From Prevotella sp. KH2C16 (GTDB lineage Bacteria > Bacteroidota > Bacteroidia > Bacteroidales > Bacteroidaceae), in assembly GCF_900113305.1 (NCBI RefSeq), contig NZ_FOOW01000021.1, positions 1 through 52,440 on the forward strand: 52,440 nucleotides of DNA, in the 5' to 3' direction. The notes beneath the pieces were generated by a model. That model saw only the letters and a list, made by a program, of their open reading frames with translations, was not told the origin of the DNA and ran no database searches. The translations under genes were made by a program, and so were the position numbers. The stretch's first letter is position 1. The number at the start of each line of letters is the position of its first letter. This document shows, one piece after another, positions 38,361 through 50,361 of the stretch.

Positions 38361-41063
38361 ATGAACTTGAAATTTAATATCGGCTACAAGACCGTATTCG
38401 GTGAGGAACTGGTCCTTAATGTAGTTGATAACGATAAGCCGGGAGGCGCTAAGGAGTCGCAATACAGGATGAGCACGGTGGACGGCGAGCACTGGGTGTG
38501 CCAGATGAACCTTGCCAAGAGCCAGGCTCCGAAGGTGCTCCGTTATTACTTCAGCGTGCACCGGGCCGGCGTGCAGGGCCGCCATGAGTGGAAAACCATG
38601 CTCCATACCCTGGAGCTCACCTCGCACAGGGCCGACTTCTATAACCTTTTCTGCCGCTGGGCCGACATTCCCGAGGACTCCTATCTCTACAGCTCGGCCT
38701 TCACCGACTGCATCAACCAGTGTCGCATCAGCGGCCTGAGGTCGTCTGACTTCAAGAAAACCGTGCGCATCCAGGTGCGTGCCCCTCAGCTCCGCAAGGG
38801 CGAGAAGCTGGGCATCGTGGGCTTAGGCGACAGGCTCGGAAACTGGAGTATCACCCGGGCTCTTCCCATGACGGAGCACAACTACAATGAATGGGCGGTG
38901 GACCTCGATGCCGACGACTATCCCCAGGGCAGGCTGGAGTTCAAGTTCGTGGCCTTCAGCGAGGAGGGCGATACAGCCCCGATGTGGGAGGACGGCCTGA
39001 ACCGTACCATCGACCTGCCGTGGATGAACGAGGGCGAGCTGGTGAGCTACGACCTCACGCAGGCCTTCTTCCCGCTCTACAACGAGAAGTTGGCCGGGAC
39101 GCTGGTACCGGTGTTCTCACTCCGCTCAAGGAAAAGCTTCGGCGTGGGCGACTTCGGCGACCTGCGCATGATGATAGACTTCGTGGCTTCCACCCATCAG
39201 CGGGTGCTGCAAATCCTGCCCATCAACGACTCCACGACCACCCATACCTGGACCGACAGCTATCCTTACAGCTGCATCAGCATCTTTGCGCTCCACCCGC
39301 AGTATGTGGATCTCCACCAACTTCCCGGACTCAAGGACGAGCAGCTGAGGGCAAAGTTCGACAGGGAACGCGAGGAACTGAACGCCTTGCCGCAGATAGA
39401 CTATGAGCGGGTGAACACAGCCAAGCTCGCCTATCTCCGCATTCTCTTCGAGCAGGAAGAAGGGCGGGAGATGATGAAGAGCGCCGAGTTCAGGAAGTTT
39501 TTTGCCGAGGCGGAGAGCTGGCTGGTGCCTTATGCACAGTATTGCACCCTGCGCGACCGCTATGGCACGGCCGATTTCAACACTTGGAAAGACCATCGCG
39601 TGTGGAACGAGGACGACCGCAGGCAGCTCTCCAATCCGCGCTCGAAAGCCTATGCGGAGGTCTCGTTCTTCTACTTCGTCCAGTTCATCCTCAACACTCA
39701 GATGCAGGGCGTGCACGAATATGCCAGGTCTAAGGGCATCATCCTTAAGGGCGACATCCCCATCGGGGTAAACCGCAACGGCTGTGATGTATGGAACGAG
39801 CCCAAATACTTTAACCTCAACGGGCAGGCGGGCGCGCCTCCCGACGACTTCAGCGTGAACGGTCAGAACTGGGGCTTCCCCACTTACAACTGGGACGAGA
39901 TGCTCAAGGACGACTGTGCGTGGTGGGTGCGCCGTTTCCAGAGCATGTCGAAGTTCTTCGATGCCTACCGCATCGACCATGTGCTGGGCTTCTTCCGCAT
40001 ATGGGAGATTCCCGTGGAGGCCGTCCACGGCCTGCTCGGGCAGTTCGTGCCGTCGCTTGCCATGAGCCGTGAGGAGATAGAGGCCTATGGACTTCACTTC
40101 CAGGACGACCTTTTCCTGAAACCTTTCATCGCCGACTGGGTGCTCGATCGCGTCTTCAGGGAGCATACACAGGAAGTGAAGGACACCTATCTGAACCATG
40201 TCCACGACGACATCTGGGAGATGAAGCCGGCGTTCGACACACAGCGAAAGGTGGAGAAAGCCTTCGAGGGAAAGGACACCGATAAGGATATCTGGATTCG
40301 CGACGGGCTCTATGCGCTCATCAGCAATGTGCTCTTCCTCCGCGACCGTAAGAACCCGGAGCTCTTCCACCCGAGAATATCCGCCCAGTTCGACTTCACC
40401 TACGAGGCTCTCTGGGACAGCGACAAGGCCGCGTTCAACCATCTCTATAACGACTATTACTATCGCCGCAACAATCATTTCTGGTACAGCGAGGCCATGA
40501 AGAAACTGCCGAAGCTCGTGCAGGCCACGCGTATGCTTGTCTGCGCCGAAGACCTCGGCATGGTTCCCGACTGCGTGTCGTGGGTGATGAACGAGCTTCG
40601 CATCCTGAGCCTTGAGATTCAGAGCATGCCCAAGGACCCCTCCGTGCGCTTCGGACATCTCTCGCGCAACCCCTATCGCAGCGTGAGCACCATCTCCACG
40701 CACGACATGCCGACCCTGCGCCAATGGTGGGATGAGGACTATGAGCGCGCCCAGGCTTACTATAACAGCATGCTCCACCGTGGAGGAGCCGCGCCTCACC
40801 CGCTTCCCGGATGGCTCGCCCGCGACATCGTGAGCCGCCATCTCTCATCGCCGTCGATGCTCTGCGTGCTGAGCATCCAGGATTGGCTTGCCATCGACGA
40901 GGACCTCCGGCTGGCAGACGCCAATGCAGAGCGCATCAACATCCCGGCCAATCCCCGTCATTACTGGCGCTATCGCATGCACCTCAACCTCGAGGACCTG
41001 ATGGAAAACAAGGATTTCAAGCAGAATATCACAGAACTGGTGCTACAGTCCGGAAGAAGTTAA
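38361..41063 (+). CDS. malQ: 4-alpha-glucanotransferase MalQ with two CBM20-like domains (GH77)
   Basis: 900 residues, no signal peptide, so cytoplasmic. Two N-terminal starch-binding CBM20-like domains (about 1-110 and 130-235; RIQVRAPQLRKGEKLGIVGL, RLGNWSITRALPM) precede the GH77 barrel. Catalytic sites: FDAYRIDHVLGFFRIW (Asp about 538), CAEDLGMVPD (Glu about 730), ISTHDMPTLRQWW (Asp about 782). It disproportionates malto-oligosaccharides. It heads the operon malQ-GH97-pullulanase-neopullulanase. The long CBM20-bearing form is typical of Bacteroidetes (and plant DPE2). Confidence 0.94.
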   Translation: MNLKFNIGYKTVFGEELVLNVVDNDKPGGAKESQYRMSTVDGEHWVCQMNLAKSQAPKVLRYYFSVHRAGVQGRHEWKTMLHTLELTSHRADFYNLFCRWADIPEDSYLYSSAFTDCINQCRISGLRSSDFKKTVRIQVRAPQLRKGEKLGIVGLGDRLGNWSITRALPMTEHNYNEWAVDLDADDYPQGRLEFKFVAFSEEGDTAPMWEDGLNRTIDLPWMNEGELVSYDLTQAFFPLYNEKLAGTLVPVFSLRSRKSFGVGDFGDLRMMIDFVASTHQRVLQILPINDSTTTHTWTDSYPYSCISIFALHPQYVDLHQLPGLKDEQLRAKFDREREELNALPQIDYERVNTAKLAYLRILFEQEEGREMMKSAEFRKFFAEAESWLVPYAQYCTLRDRYGTADFNTWKDHRVWNEDDRRQLSNPRSKAYAEVSFFYFVQFILNTQMQGVHEYARSKGIILKGDIPIGVNRNGCDVWNEPKYFNLNGQAGAPPDDFSVNGQNWGFPTYNWDEMLKDDCAWWVRRFQSMSKFFDAYRIDHVLGFFRIWEIPVEAVHGLLGQFVPSLAMSREEIEAYGLHFQDDLFLKPFIADWVLDRVFREHTQEVKDTYLNHVHDDIWEMKPAFDTQRKVEKAFEGKDTDKDIWIRDGLYALISNVLFLRDRKNPELFHPRISAQFDFTYEALWDSDKAAFNHLYNDYYYRRNNHFWYSEAMKKLPKLVQATRMLVCAEDLGMVPDCVSWVMNELRILSLEIQSMPKDPSVRFGHLSRNPYRSVSTISTHDMPTLRQWWDEDYERAQAYYNSMLHRGGAAPHPLPGWLARDIVSRHLSSPSMLCVLSIQDWLAIDEDLRLADANAERINIPANPRHYWRYRMHLNLEDLMENKDFKQNITELVLQSGRS

Positions 41064-41115
41064 TAACCTTGCCTTTCCTCCGAGAAGAGGGAGGGCTGTC
41101 CATATTGAATACTGA

Positions 41116-43248
<2,133 letters not shown>

Positions 43249-43260
43249 ACACCTGGCTTA

Positions 43261-45219
43261 ATGCTTTATAAAATGAGAATACTGTCTATCTCGATCCTCA
43301 TGACAATGGTTTCTTTGTTGGGCCATGCCCAGTCTATGGACACCATGGCAGTAGACTATACCTGGCAGGTGGATTACACTTTCAAGGGCACGGACTTCTT
43401 TCTATGCGCACCCAACAAGGGCAAGCATCGTCCCTTGCTGAGACTCTACCGGTACGGCTTGGGAGGTAAACCCATCAGGACGGTAAAGATGAACCAAATG
43501 GAAGACAACGGCTGGATGGCCAATGTGAAGGGCGACCTGAAAGGTTTGTTCTATACCTTTGATGTGGTGGGCGATAGGAAGCATTGGGTGGAAACGCCTG
43601 GAATCTTTGCCAAGGCGGTGGGCGTGAACGGTAACCGCGGAGCCATTATCGACATGGCGGAGACCAATCCCGAAGGATGGGAAAGCGATCGTCGGCCGGA
43701 GCTGAAGTCGCCGTCCGACCTCGTAATCTATGAGATGCATCACCGAGACTTCTCCATCGACGCCTCGTCGGGCATCGTCCACAAGGGCAAATTCCTTGCG
43801 CTCACCGAGCCGAAGGCCATTGCCCATCTGCAGGATCTGGGCATCAACGCCGTGCATATCCTGCCGTCTTACGACTTCGGGTCGATAGACGAGAGCCGTC
43901 TCGACCAGCCTCAGTATAACTGGGGGTATGACCCCGTGAACTATGATGTGCCCGAGGGTTCTTACAGCACTAATCCCTATGACCCCTCCACACGCATCCG
44001 AGAGTTCAAGCAGATGGTGCAGGCTCTTCATAAGGCCGGCATCCGGGTCATTCTCGATGTGGTCTACAATCACACATACGACATTACCCACAGCAATTTC
44101 CAGCGCACCTGGCCCGACTATTTCTACCGCAAGAAAGCCGACGGCACTTACTCCAACGGCTCGGGCTGCGGCAACGAGACGGCCTCTGAGCAGCCGATGA
44201 TGCGCGAATTCATGATAGAATCGGTGAAATACTGGGCTACGGAATACCATATCGACGGCTTCCGCTTCGACCTCATGGGCGTGCACGACATCGAGACGAT
44301 GAACCAAATCCGTGCCGAACTCGACAGCATAGACCCCTCGATATTCATCTATGGAGAGGGATGGAGTGCCGGCAGCTGTGCCTATCCTGCCGAGAAGCTC
44401 GCCACGAAGGCCAACATCAGCCGTATGCCGCGCATCGCCGCCTTCAGCGACGATATTCGCGACGCCTTGCGCGGTCCGTTCTCCGATGACCACAAGGGTG
44501 CTTTCCTGGCGGGTATTGCCGGTGAGGAGGAGAGCCTGAAAGCAGGTATTGCGGGCATGATAGCCCACCCCCAGGTGGATTATAATAAGGTGAACTATTC
44601 CAAGAAGCCGTGGGCGGCCGAGCCTACGCAGATGATCAGCTATGTGAGCTGCCACGACGACATGTGCCTGGTCGACCGTTTGCGCACCGAAATGCCGCAG
44701 ATTACGACCGAGGAACTGATTCGCCTCGACCTGTTGGCTCAGACCGCCGTCTTCACTTCGCAGGGCGTGCCCTTCCTCTTGGCGGGCGAAGAGATGCTCC
44801 GCGACAAGAAAGGTGTGCATAACAGCTATAATTCTCCGGACGAAATCAATCGTCTGGACTGGCAGAACCTTGCCCGTTACCCGCAGGTCTTTGCCTATTA
44901 CAAGAACCTCATACGGCTGCGCAAGAACCACAAAGCCTTCCGCATGGGCGACGCCGAGACGGTGCGCCGCCATCTCCACTTTCTCCCGACAGAGCCTTGT
45001 CTGGTCGGCTTCTATATCGACGGCAGGGAAGTGGGCGACAGCTGGAACCGCATCGTCGTCATTCTCAACTCCTCCAAGGAGTCTCGCGAGGTCGCTATTC
45101 CCGAGGGAAGCTATACTGTGGTCTGCTGCGACGGCGTGATCGACGAGACCGGCAACGAGAAAATAGAGGGTGGAAAGGTGGTTGTAGACCCGCAGTCAGC
45201 ATTGATAATACACAATTGA
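43261..45219 (+). CDS. pulA: Type I pullulanase (GH13), periplasmic
   Basis: 652 residues. A signal peptide ends near GHAQ; the start at 43261 or the Met four codons later (MRILSISI) is uncertain. An N-terminal beta domain precedes the GH13 barrel. The type I pullulanase signature YNWGYDP is present, with VVYNHTYD, GFRFDLMGVHD (nucleophile Asp), YGEGWSAG (Glu) and YVSCHDDMCL (Asp region). It cuts alpha-1,6 branches in maltodextrins, complementing GH97 and the neopullulanase in the same operon. The next gene starts 1 nt after its stop. Confidence 0.92.
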   Translation: MLYKMRILSISILMTMVSLLGHAQSMDTMAVDYTWQVDYTFKGTDFFLCAPNKGKHRPLLRLYRYGLGGKPIRTVKMNQMEDNGWMANVKGDLKGLFYTFDVVGDRKHWVETPGIFAKAVGVNGNRGAIIDMAETNPEGWESDRRPELKSPSDLVIYEMHHRDFSIDASSGIVHKGKFLALTEPKAIAHLQDLGINAVHILPSYDFGSIDESRLDQPQYNWGYDPVNYDVPEGSYSTNPYDPSTRIREFKQMVQALHKAGIRVILDVVYNHTYDITHSNFQRTWPDYFYRKKADGTYSNGSGCGNETASEQPMMREFMIESVKYWATEYHIDGFRFDLMGVHDIETMNQIRAELDSIDPSIFIYGEGWSAGSCAYPAEKLATKANISRMPRIAAFSDDIRDALRGPFSDDHKGAFLAGIAGEEESLKAGIAGMIAHPQVDYNKVNYSKKPWAAEPTQMISYVSCHDDMCLVDRLRTEMPQITTEELIRLDLLAQTAVFTSQGVPFLLAGEEMLRDKKGVHNSYNSPDEINRLDWQNLARYPQVFAYYKNLIRLRKNHKAFRMGDAETVRRHLHFLPTEPCLVGFYIDGREVGDSWNRIVVILNSSKESREVAIPEGSYTVVCCDGVIDETGNEKIEGGKVVVDPQSALIIHN

Positions 45220-45220
45220 T

Positions 45221-47155
45221 ATGAAAAAGATATTCCTGATATTCAGCTTGTTTCTAAGCGTGGTGTCGGTAAGTGCACAGGTAAAGATAAGCCGCGTGGA
45301 GCCTGCTTTCTGGTATGCGGGCATGAAAGACGCCTCGCTGCAGTTGATGGTCTATGGCAAAGGCGTCCGCACGGCCGATGTGGAAGTAGACTATCCGGGC
45401 GTGCGGGTCGACTCGATCGTGCGTCTCGACTCTCCTAACTATCTCCTGGTCTACCTCAACCTGCAGGGAGCACAGCCCGGAACAATGGCGCTCAACTTCA
45501 AGAACGGCGGCAAGAGGGCCAGGATGAAGTATGAACTGCGCCGGCGCGAGATGGCCGGCGAGGAGCGCAGGGGCTTCGACAATACCGATGTGCTCTATAT
45601 GTTGATGCCCGACCGCTTTGCCAACGGAAGTTCTCAGAACGACCAGCTCAAGGGCATGAATGCCTATGTCTGCGACCGCACACAGCCCTCCCTCCGGCAC
45701 GGAGGCGATCTGGAGGGCATCCGCCGGCATCTGGACTACTTCAATGAGCTGGGCGTTACGGCCTTGTGGCTCACTCCGGTGCTGGAAAATAATTCGCCCG
45801 ATGCCAACGGTTACTCCACCTATCATGGCTATGCCACTACCGATTACTACCGCGTAGATCCGCGTTTCGGTACCAACGAGGACTATGCCCGCCTCGTCGG
45901 GGAGGCGCACGCGAAGGGTCTGAGGGTGGTGATGGACATGATTTTCAACCATTGCGGCTTTGAGCATCCGTGGGTGAAGGATATGCCTTCCAAAGACTGG
46001 TTCAATACGCCCGAGTGGCTCTCGGAGGTGCAGGATGCCACCGACAGCGGCCTGGACCGCAACACGGGAATGGCAAGCGGAGCGTCGGCCCAGACCTCGA
46101 AATACCTCCAGACCTCCTATAAGCTGACGCCCGTGCTCGACCCGTATGCCTCCAAGGTCGACCTTCGGGAGACCGTAGACGGATGGTTCGTGCCCTCCAT
46201 GCCCGACCTCAACCAGCGGAATCCTCATGTCATCAAGTATCTCATCCAGAACTCGGAGTGGTGGATAGAGACCGTGGGCATCGACGGCATCCGCATGGAC
46301 ACCTATCCCTATGCCGACCGCGAGGCAATGTCGCTCTGGCTGAAAACCCTCGACAGCGAATACCCCAACTTCAATGTCGTGGGGGAGACTTGGGTAACGG
46401 AACCGGCCTATACGGCCAGTTTCCAGAAAGACAGCCGCCTGTCAACGGACAATAGTTATCTGAAGACGGTGATGGACTTCAGCTTCTTCGACAAACTCGA
46501 CAAGGCCAAGCGTGAAGAAACGGATGCCTGGTGGAACGGACTGAACCGCATCTACAACAGTCTGGTCTATGACTACCTGTACGAAGACCCGTCGCATGTG
46601 CTGGCGTTCATCGAGAATCACGACACCGACCGATTCCTCGGCAACGGACAGGACACGCTGGCATTGAAGCAGGCCTACGCCCTCCTGCTCACCATCAACC
46701 GCATTCCGCAGCTCTACTATGGCACGGAGGTGCTGATGAAAGGCACCAAGGAGGTTACCGACGGCAATGTGCGCAAGGATTTTCCGGGAGGATTTGCGGG
46801 TGATAAGCACGACTGCTTCACCCCGCAGGGTCGCTCGGAGGCCGAAAACGCCATGTTCTCATGGCTGAGCCGACTGCTCCATTGGCGGCAGGGCAACCCC
46901 TTGGTCACCAAGGGGCGGCAGACGCAATTCATCCCGTGGAAGGGAGTTTATGTCATTGCCCGCCAGTATGAGGACAGGACCTCGCTGACCATTCTCAACG
47001 GAACGACCCATGACGCCGTCCTCGAGGTGAAGCGTTACGCCGAGGTCATAAGGCCGGCGCGCAAGGCGGTGGATGTCATCACGGGGCGTGAGGTCGACCT
47101 CGGAGCTAACCTCAGCTTGTCGCCTCGACAGACGCTGATAGTTGAACTTCAGTAG
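45221..47155 (+). CDS. susA: Neopullulanase/cyclomaltodextrinase (GH13, SusA-like)
   Basis: 644 residues with a signal peptide (MKKIFLIFSLFLSVVSVSAQ). The N-terminal domain (VKISRVEPAFWYAGMKDASL) is characteristic of SusA-type enzymes. GH13 motifs: VLYMLMPDRFANG, VVMDMIFNHCG, GIRMDTYPYAD (nucleophile Asp), NVVGETWV (Glu), FIENHDTDRFLG (Asp). It breaks pullulan and cyclodextrins or long malto-oligosaccharides in the periplasm. It is the last gene of the malQ operon, followed by a strong terminator. Confidence 0.94.
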   Translation: MKKIFLIFSLFLSVVSVSAQVKISRVEPAFWYAGMKDASLQLMVYGKGVRTADVEVDYPGVRVDSIVRLDSPNYLLVYLNLQGAQPGTMALNFKNGGKRARMKYELRRREMAGEERRGFDNTDVLYMLMPDRFANGSSQNDQLKGMNAYVCDRTQPSLRHGGDLEGIRRHLDYFNELGVTALWLTPVLENNSPDANGYSTYHGYATTDYYRVDPRFGTNEDYARLVGEAHAKGLRVVMDMIFNHCGFEHPWVKDMPSKDWFNTPEWLSEVQDATDSGLDRNTGMASGASAQTSKYLQTSYKLTPVLDPYASKVDLRETVDGWFVPSMPDLNQRNPHVIKYLIQNSEWWIETVGIDGIRMDTYPYADREAMSLWLKTLDSEYPNFNVVGETWVTEPAYTASFQKDSRLSTDNSYLKTVMDFSFFDKLDKAKREETDAWWNGLNRIYNSLVYDYLYEDPSHVLAFIENHDTDRFLGNGQDTLALKQAYALLLTINRIPQLYYGTEVLMKGTKEVTDGNVRKDFPGGFAGDKHDCFTPQGRSEAENAMFSWLSRLLHWRQGNPLVTKGRQTQFIPWKGVYVIARQYEDRTSLTILNGTTHDAVLEVKRYAEVIRPARKAVDVITGREVDLGANLSLSPRQTLIVELQ

Positions 47156-47173
47156 TTTGTCGGCTAGTTATAT

Positions 47174-47217
47174 GAAGTGGGGATGCCGGGACTTTCTTGT
47201 TCTGGCATCCCCGCTTC
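47174..47217 (+). terminator. Terminator of the malQ operon
   Basis: GAAGTGGGGATGCC (47174-47187) pairs with GGCATCCCCGCTTC (47204-47217) with a single mismatch, followed by TTTGG. It begins 18 nt after the susA stop. Confidence 0.7.
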
Positions 47218-47313
47218 TTTGGCAAGAGAGCGGGTCGTAATCCGTAACATACGCTTGAGAGTTTCCCATGCAGGGAGTCGTGCCCGAAGGAGTATTCCTC
47301 CCTTTGGCTATTT

Positions 47314-47393
47314 GCCGTTGGCAGTTTAACAAAATCGGCGATTTCGTCCGACAATCTCGCCGATTTTGTTCCACGATTTCGCCGATTTTGTCG
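47314..47393. repeat. Dispersed 22-bp tandem repeat, copy C
   Basis: GGCAGTTTAACAAAATCGG is followed by units with cores TCTCGCCGATTTTGTTCCAC and GATTTCGCCGATTTTGTC, 22 bp apart. This is the fullest undisturbed copy. The remaining intergenic sequence 47218-47313 and 47394-47475 shows no gene. Confidence 0.65.
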
Positions 47394-47475
47394 GGAGGCT
47401 TGCCGCCTATGTGAAAGGGGGAGGCGTCTCCCCATCCTGCTCCTTATTCTTTTCCATTATCGGACAAATGGTTTC

Positions 47476-47547
47476 CCAAGGTTGGAAAACTTGCCGGAAA
47501 TACCTACAAATAGGTATTGTGAAGCCTTGGAAAATGTTGTAATTTTG
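47476..47547 (+). promoter_or_regulatory. Promoter with nested dyads ahead of the TonB-dependent receptor
   Basis: The -33 TTG (47517-47519), 20 nt, and -7 TAATTTTG (47540-47547) form the promoter. An 8-bp perfect palindrome AATACCTA-CAAA-TAGGTATT (47499-47518) covers the -33 box, and CCAAGG (47476-47481)/CCTTGG (47525-47530) encloses it. This looks like an operator for a dimeric repressor. Confidence 0.55.
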
Positions 47548-47596
47548 CATCGGTAATTAAATTCAAGAATATTAAAATCTTTAAACATTAAACGAA

Positions 47597-49993
47597 ATGA
47601 TGAGAAAATTACGATGTGTAATCTTCACTCTGCTCGTTACCATGACAGCCATGGCTCAGGATACGGATGCCATGCTGTTTGGTGATGTGAAGAGTAAGGT
47701 AACGGGAAAGCATATTCCTTATGCGAAGATTCAGGTAAAAGGAACCAAATTGACGGCCATGTGCGACAAGACGGGCCACTTCCAGATGCCAAATCTGCCG
47801 CTGGGCAAGCAGACCATCGTGGCCAGTTGCATAGGCTATGAGAGCGAGGAGCGCGAGGTAATGATGCAGAGTGGCAAGGGCTCGGAGGTCTATTTCCTGT
47901 TGGATGAGGACGAACGGGAGTTGAATCAGGTGGTGGTAACGGGAACGAGAACCCAGCACTATCTGAAGGATGTGCCTATCCGCACGGAGGTGCTGACCTC
48001 AAGAGCCATCGTAAACAAGAATGCCAAGAACCTCTATGAGGCACTCGAGGGAGTGCCGGGCATCCGGGTGGAGCAGCAGTGCCAGTTCTGCAACTTCTCC
48101 ATGGTGCGCATGCAGGGACTCGGCGCAGAGCATACGCAGGTGCTGGTAGACGGTGAACCTATCTATTCGGGGCTGGCCGGAGTCTACGGTCTGCAGCAGT
48201 TGGGTACCAATGATGTCGACCGTCTGGAAATCGTGAAGGGTGCGGGCTCGGCCCTTTATGGCAGCAGTGCCGTGGCCGGAGCCATCAATATCATCACCAA
48301 GGAACCGTCGTTTGAGCCGGAAGTAAAGGCCGACCTGCAATTTGGCAACTGGGGATACAAGAACCTGAATGCGTCGGCCTCGATACGCAAGAACGATATC
48401 GGACTGAATTTCTTTGCGCAGCGTACGGAGAGCAACGCCATCGACGATACGGGCGAAGGCGATACCCGCGACGAGGTGAAGAAGAAAGACGGCGTGTCGG
48501 ACAAGGTGGAGGCAACCCTCACGAATGTGGGTTTCGGCGTGTATTTCTTCAATCCCTTTGCCAAAAACGACAAACTCGTGTTGCGTGGGAAGGTGATGGA
48601 AGAACAGCGTGCGGGTGGTACGCTCACCGATGATCTTTTCCGTAATCCTTTCTCGCAGGGCACGGAGAACATCAGGACAAACCGTCTGACGGCCGACATA
48701 AGCTACAAGCTGCCCGTCGGGAAAAAGTCGGAGCTGGATATCGTGGCGGCCTATGTGTACCACAAGCGTAACGCTACCAACGACACTTTCTTAGGCGACT
48801 ATATGGCATCTCATAACGATGAGAAGCCGGATGTGGAGGATATGCGGCCTTATATAGCAAAGGAAAACACCCTGACCCCGTCTGTTACTTTCACTTCCCG
48901 TCTCGGCAACCACACCTTGCTGGCAGGCGTGCAGGGCTATTTCACCCGTCTTCGCGAGACCGGTCTCTACTGCATCAACGACAAGAAAGACCCGCTTAAC
49001 GGAACAGCCTATACCTCTATCGGAAAGAAGCATGCCAGCGAGTTCGGCTTCTTCCTGCAGGACGAGTGGAACATATTGACGAACCTTTCGGTAGTACCCG
49101 GCCTGCGCCTCGACAGCCACCACTCCGGCGAGGAGTATGAGTCGAGCGAGAAAGTGTATGACGGCACCTTCCCGAAGACCAGCTTCCATGAGACCTCTTT
49201 CAATCCGCGCCTTGCGTTGAAGTATGAGGTTACGCCCTCGTTTGTATTGCGCGCCAATTTCGGTACCGGATTCCGCGCTCCTTATGGATTCTCGGAGGAC
49301 TTACACTTGTGCAGCGGTTCCCCTCGTGTATGGAAATCGTCAGATCTGAAGGGTGAGCATTCTATGAGTTATAACCTTTCGGCCGACTACTACGGCTCGA
49401 AGGTGCAACTGAGTGTCAACCTCTTCCGTACGGACTTGAGGGACAAGATTGAGTTCCGGCCGGCCGACGAGGAAGTGAAACGACTGGGTTATACCTATCA
49501 ATGGGAGAATATTGACGATGCTTATGTGCAGGGCGTGGAGCTCGGCGTGAAGTGGAATCCGTTCAAGGACTTCAAGACGGGATTGAGCTGGACCTTCAAT
49601 CAGGGCAAATTCAAGCATGAGCGTGCAGACTGGGCCGGCACGGAGTATGCCAAGGCCAGCAAGAACATATCTCGCTTCCCGGCTATGACGGGCGACCTGA
49701 GTCTCGAATATACGCCCGGTACTTGGACTTTCAGCCTCACAGGCTCGTTGCAGGGTAAGATGTATATCGACTATATGAAGGACGATGAGGTGGCGGAGAA
49801 AATAAAGAAGACCAATACCTTCATGCTCTTCAATGCCCGTGTGGCCAAGAGATTCGGCGACTTTACCGTTTATTGCGGAGGCAAGAATATCTTCAGCTAC
49901 CTTCAGGACGAAAAACATCTCGACAACGCAGCCTTCATGTATGCTCCGGTTTACGGCGCCACCTGGTATGCAGGCGTAAGTATTGATATATAA
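47597..49993 (+). CDS. TonB-dependent receptor with CxxC in the plug
   Basis: 798 residues. Signal peptide (MMRKLRCVIFTLLVTMTAMA), carboxypeptidase-regulatory-like domain (about 27-105), TonB-box/plug (ELNQVVVTGTRTQHYLKDVP; LYEALEGVPGIRVEQQCQFC; MVRMQGLGAEHTQVLVDGEP; SALYGSSAVAGAINIITKEP) and a barrel ending WYAGVSIDI. The plug holds a Cys-x-x-Cys pair (about C160 and C163) seen in a subset of Bacteroidetes receptors for metal complexes or cofactors. It is shorter than SusC-type transporters and has no SusD partner. The substrate is unknown; the operator-like promoter suggests nutrient-responsive control. Confidence 0.88.
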   Translation: MMRKLRCVIFTLLVTMTAMAQDTDAMLFGDVKSKVTGKHIPYAKIQVKGTKLTAMCDKTGHFQMPNLPLGKQTIVASCIGYESEEREVMMQSGKGSEVYFLLDEDERELNQVVVTGTRTQHYLKDVPIRTEVLTSRAIVNKNAKNLYEALEGVPGIRVEQQCQFCNFSMVRMQGLGAEHTQVLVDGEPIYSGLAGVYGLQQLGTNDVDRLEIVKGAGSALYGSSAVAGAINIITKEPSFEPEVKADLQFGNWGYKNLNASASIRKNDIGLNFFAQRTESNAIDDTGEGDTRDEVKKKDGVSDKVEATLTNVGFGVYFFNPFAKNDKLVLRGKVMEEQRAGGTLTDDLFRNPFSQGTENIRTNRLTADISYKLPVGKKSELDIVAAYVYHKRNATNDTFLGDYMASHNDEKPDVEDMRPYIAKENTLTPSVTFTSRLGNHTLLAGVQGYFTRLRETGLYCINDKKDPLNGTAYTSIGKKHASEFGFFLQDEWNILTNLSVVPGLRLDSHHSGEEYESSEKVYDGTFPKTSFHETSFNPRLALKYEVTPSFVLRANFGTGFRAPYGFSEDLHLCSGSPRVWKSSDLKGEHSMSYNLSADYYGSKVQLSVNLFRTDLRDKIEFRPADEEVKRLGYTYQWENIDDAYVQGVELGVKWNPFKDFKTGLSWTFNQGKFKHERADWAGTEYAKASKNISRFPAMTGDLSLEYTPGTWTFSLTGSLQGKMYIDYMKDDEVAEKIKKTNTFMLFNARVAKRFGDFTVYCGGKNIFSYLQDEKHLDNAAFMYAPVYGATWYAGVSIDI

Positions 49994-50002
49994 GACACGA
50001 TT

Positions 50003-50041
50003 TCCGCCTTCAGGATTTTCTGTCTTGAAGGCGGATTTTTA
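50003..50041 (+). terminator. Terminator of the TonB-dependent receptor gene
   Basis: TCCGCCTTCA (50003-50012) pairs with TGAAGGCGGA (50026-50035), then TTTTTA. It begins 9 nt after the stop codon. Confidence 0.8.
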
Positions 50042-50171
50042 TTACTTTAGGAATCTCTGAAGATTGATAATATGTCGTTTTTTTTCAATAAATAGTCTCA
50101 TGCGAATAGGCAGGATTTTTCGGGATTTAAGAGAATTTGTGCGCACACAATTGATGTTTTCTGGTCTTTTA

Positions 50172-50203
50172 TTTGTTTAGTTGCTAAAAAATATTTACCT
50201 TTG
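50172..50203 (+). promoter_or_regulatory. Promoter of the secreted protein gene, with a long leader
   Basis: TTTG (50172-50175), 20 nt, TACCTTTG (50196-50203). Transcription should start near 50209, leaving about 150 nt of leader before the ATG at 50362. I see no known riboswitch in the leader and no gene in 50042-50171. Confidence 0.6.
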
Positions 50204-50361
50204 CATTCGCAAATATGATAAAAGCCTTGGGCGCGAAACAGACTGGCTAGGCAGTTTAAGGTAATGCAGAGGATAACAAAAGGTTTTCGAGGCGGCTCTG
50301 GTGAGTCGACTCTGTTTGTATGAAAAGGATTGTTTTAAAAGGATACAAGTTTATATATATA

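Noticed and set aside
47112..47435. Short minus-strand frames after susA
   Set aside because: They cover the susA end, its terminator and repeat copy C; no start signal or family feature.
50204..50361. Riboswitch in the long leader of the secreted protein
   Set aside because: I looked for known conserved cores (cobalamin, TPP, SAM, glycine) and found none; only the length is suggestive.
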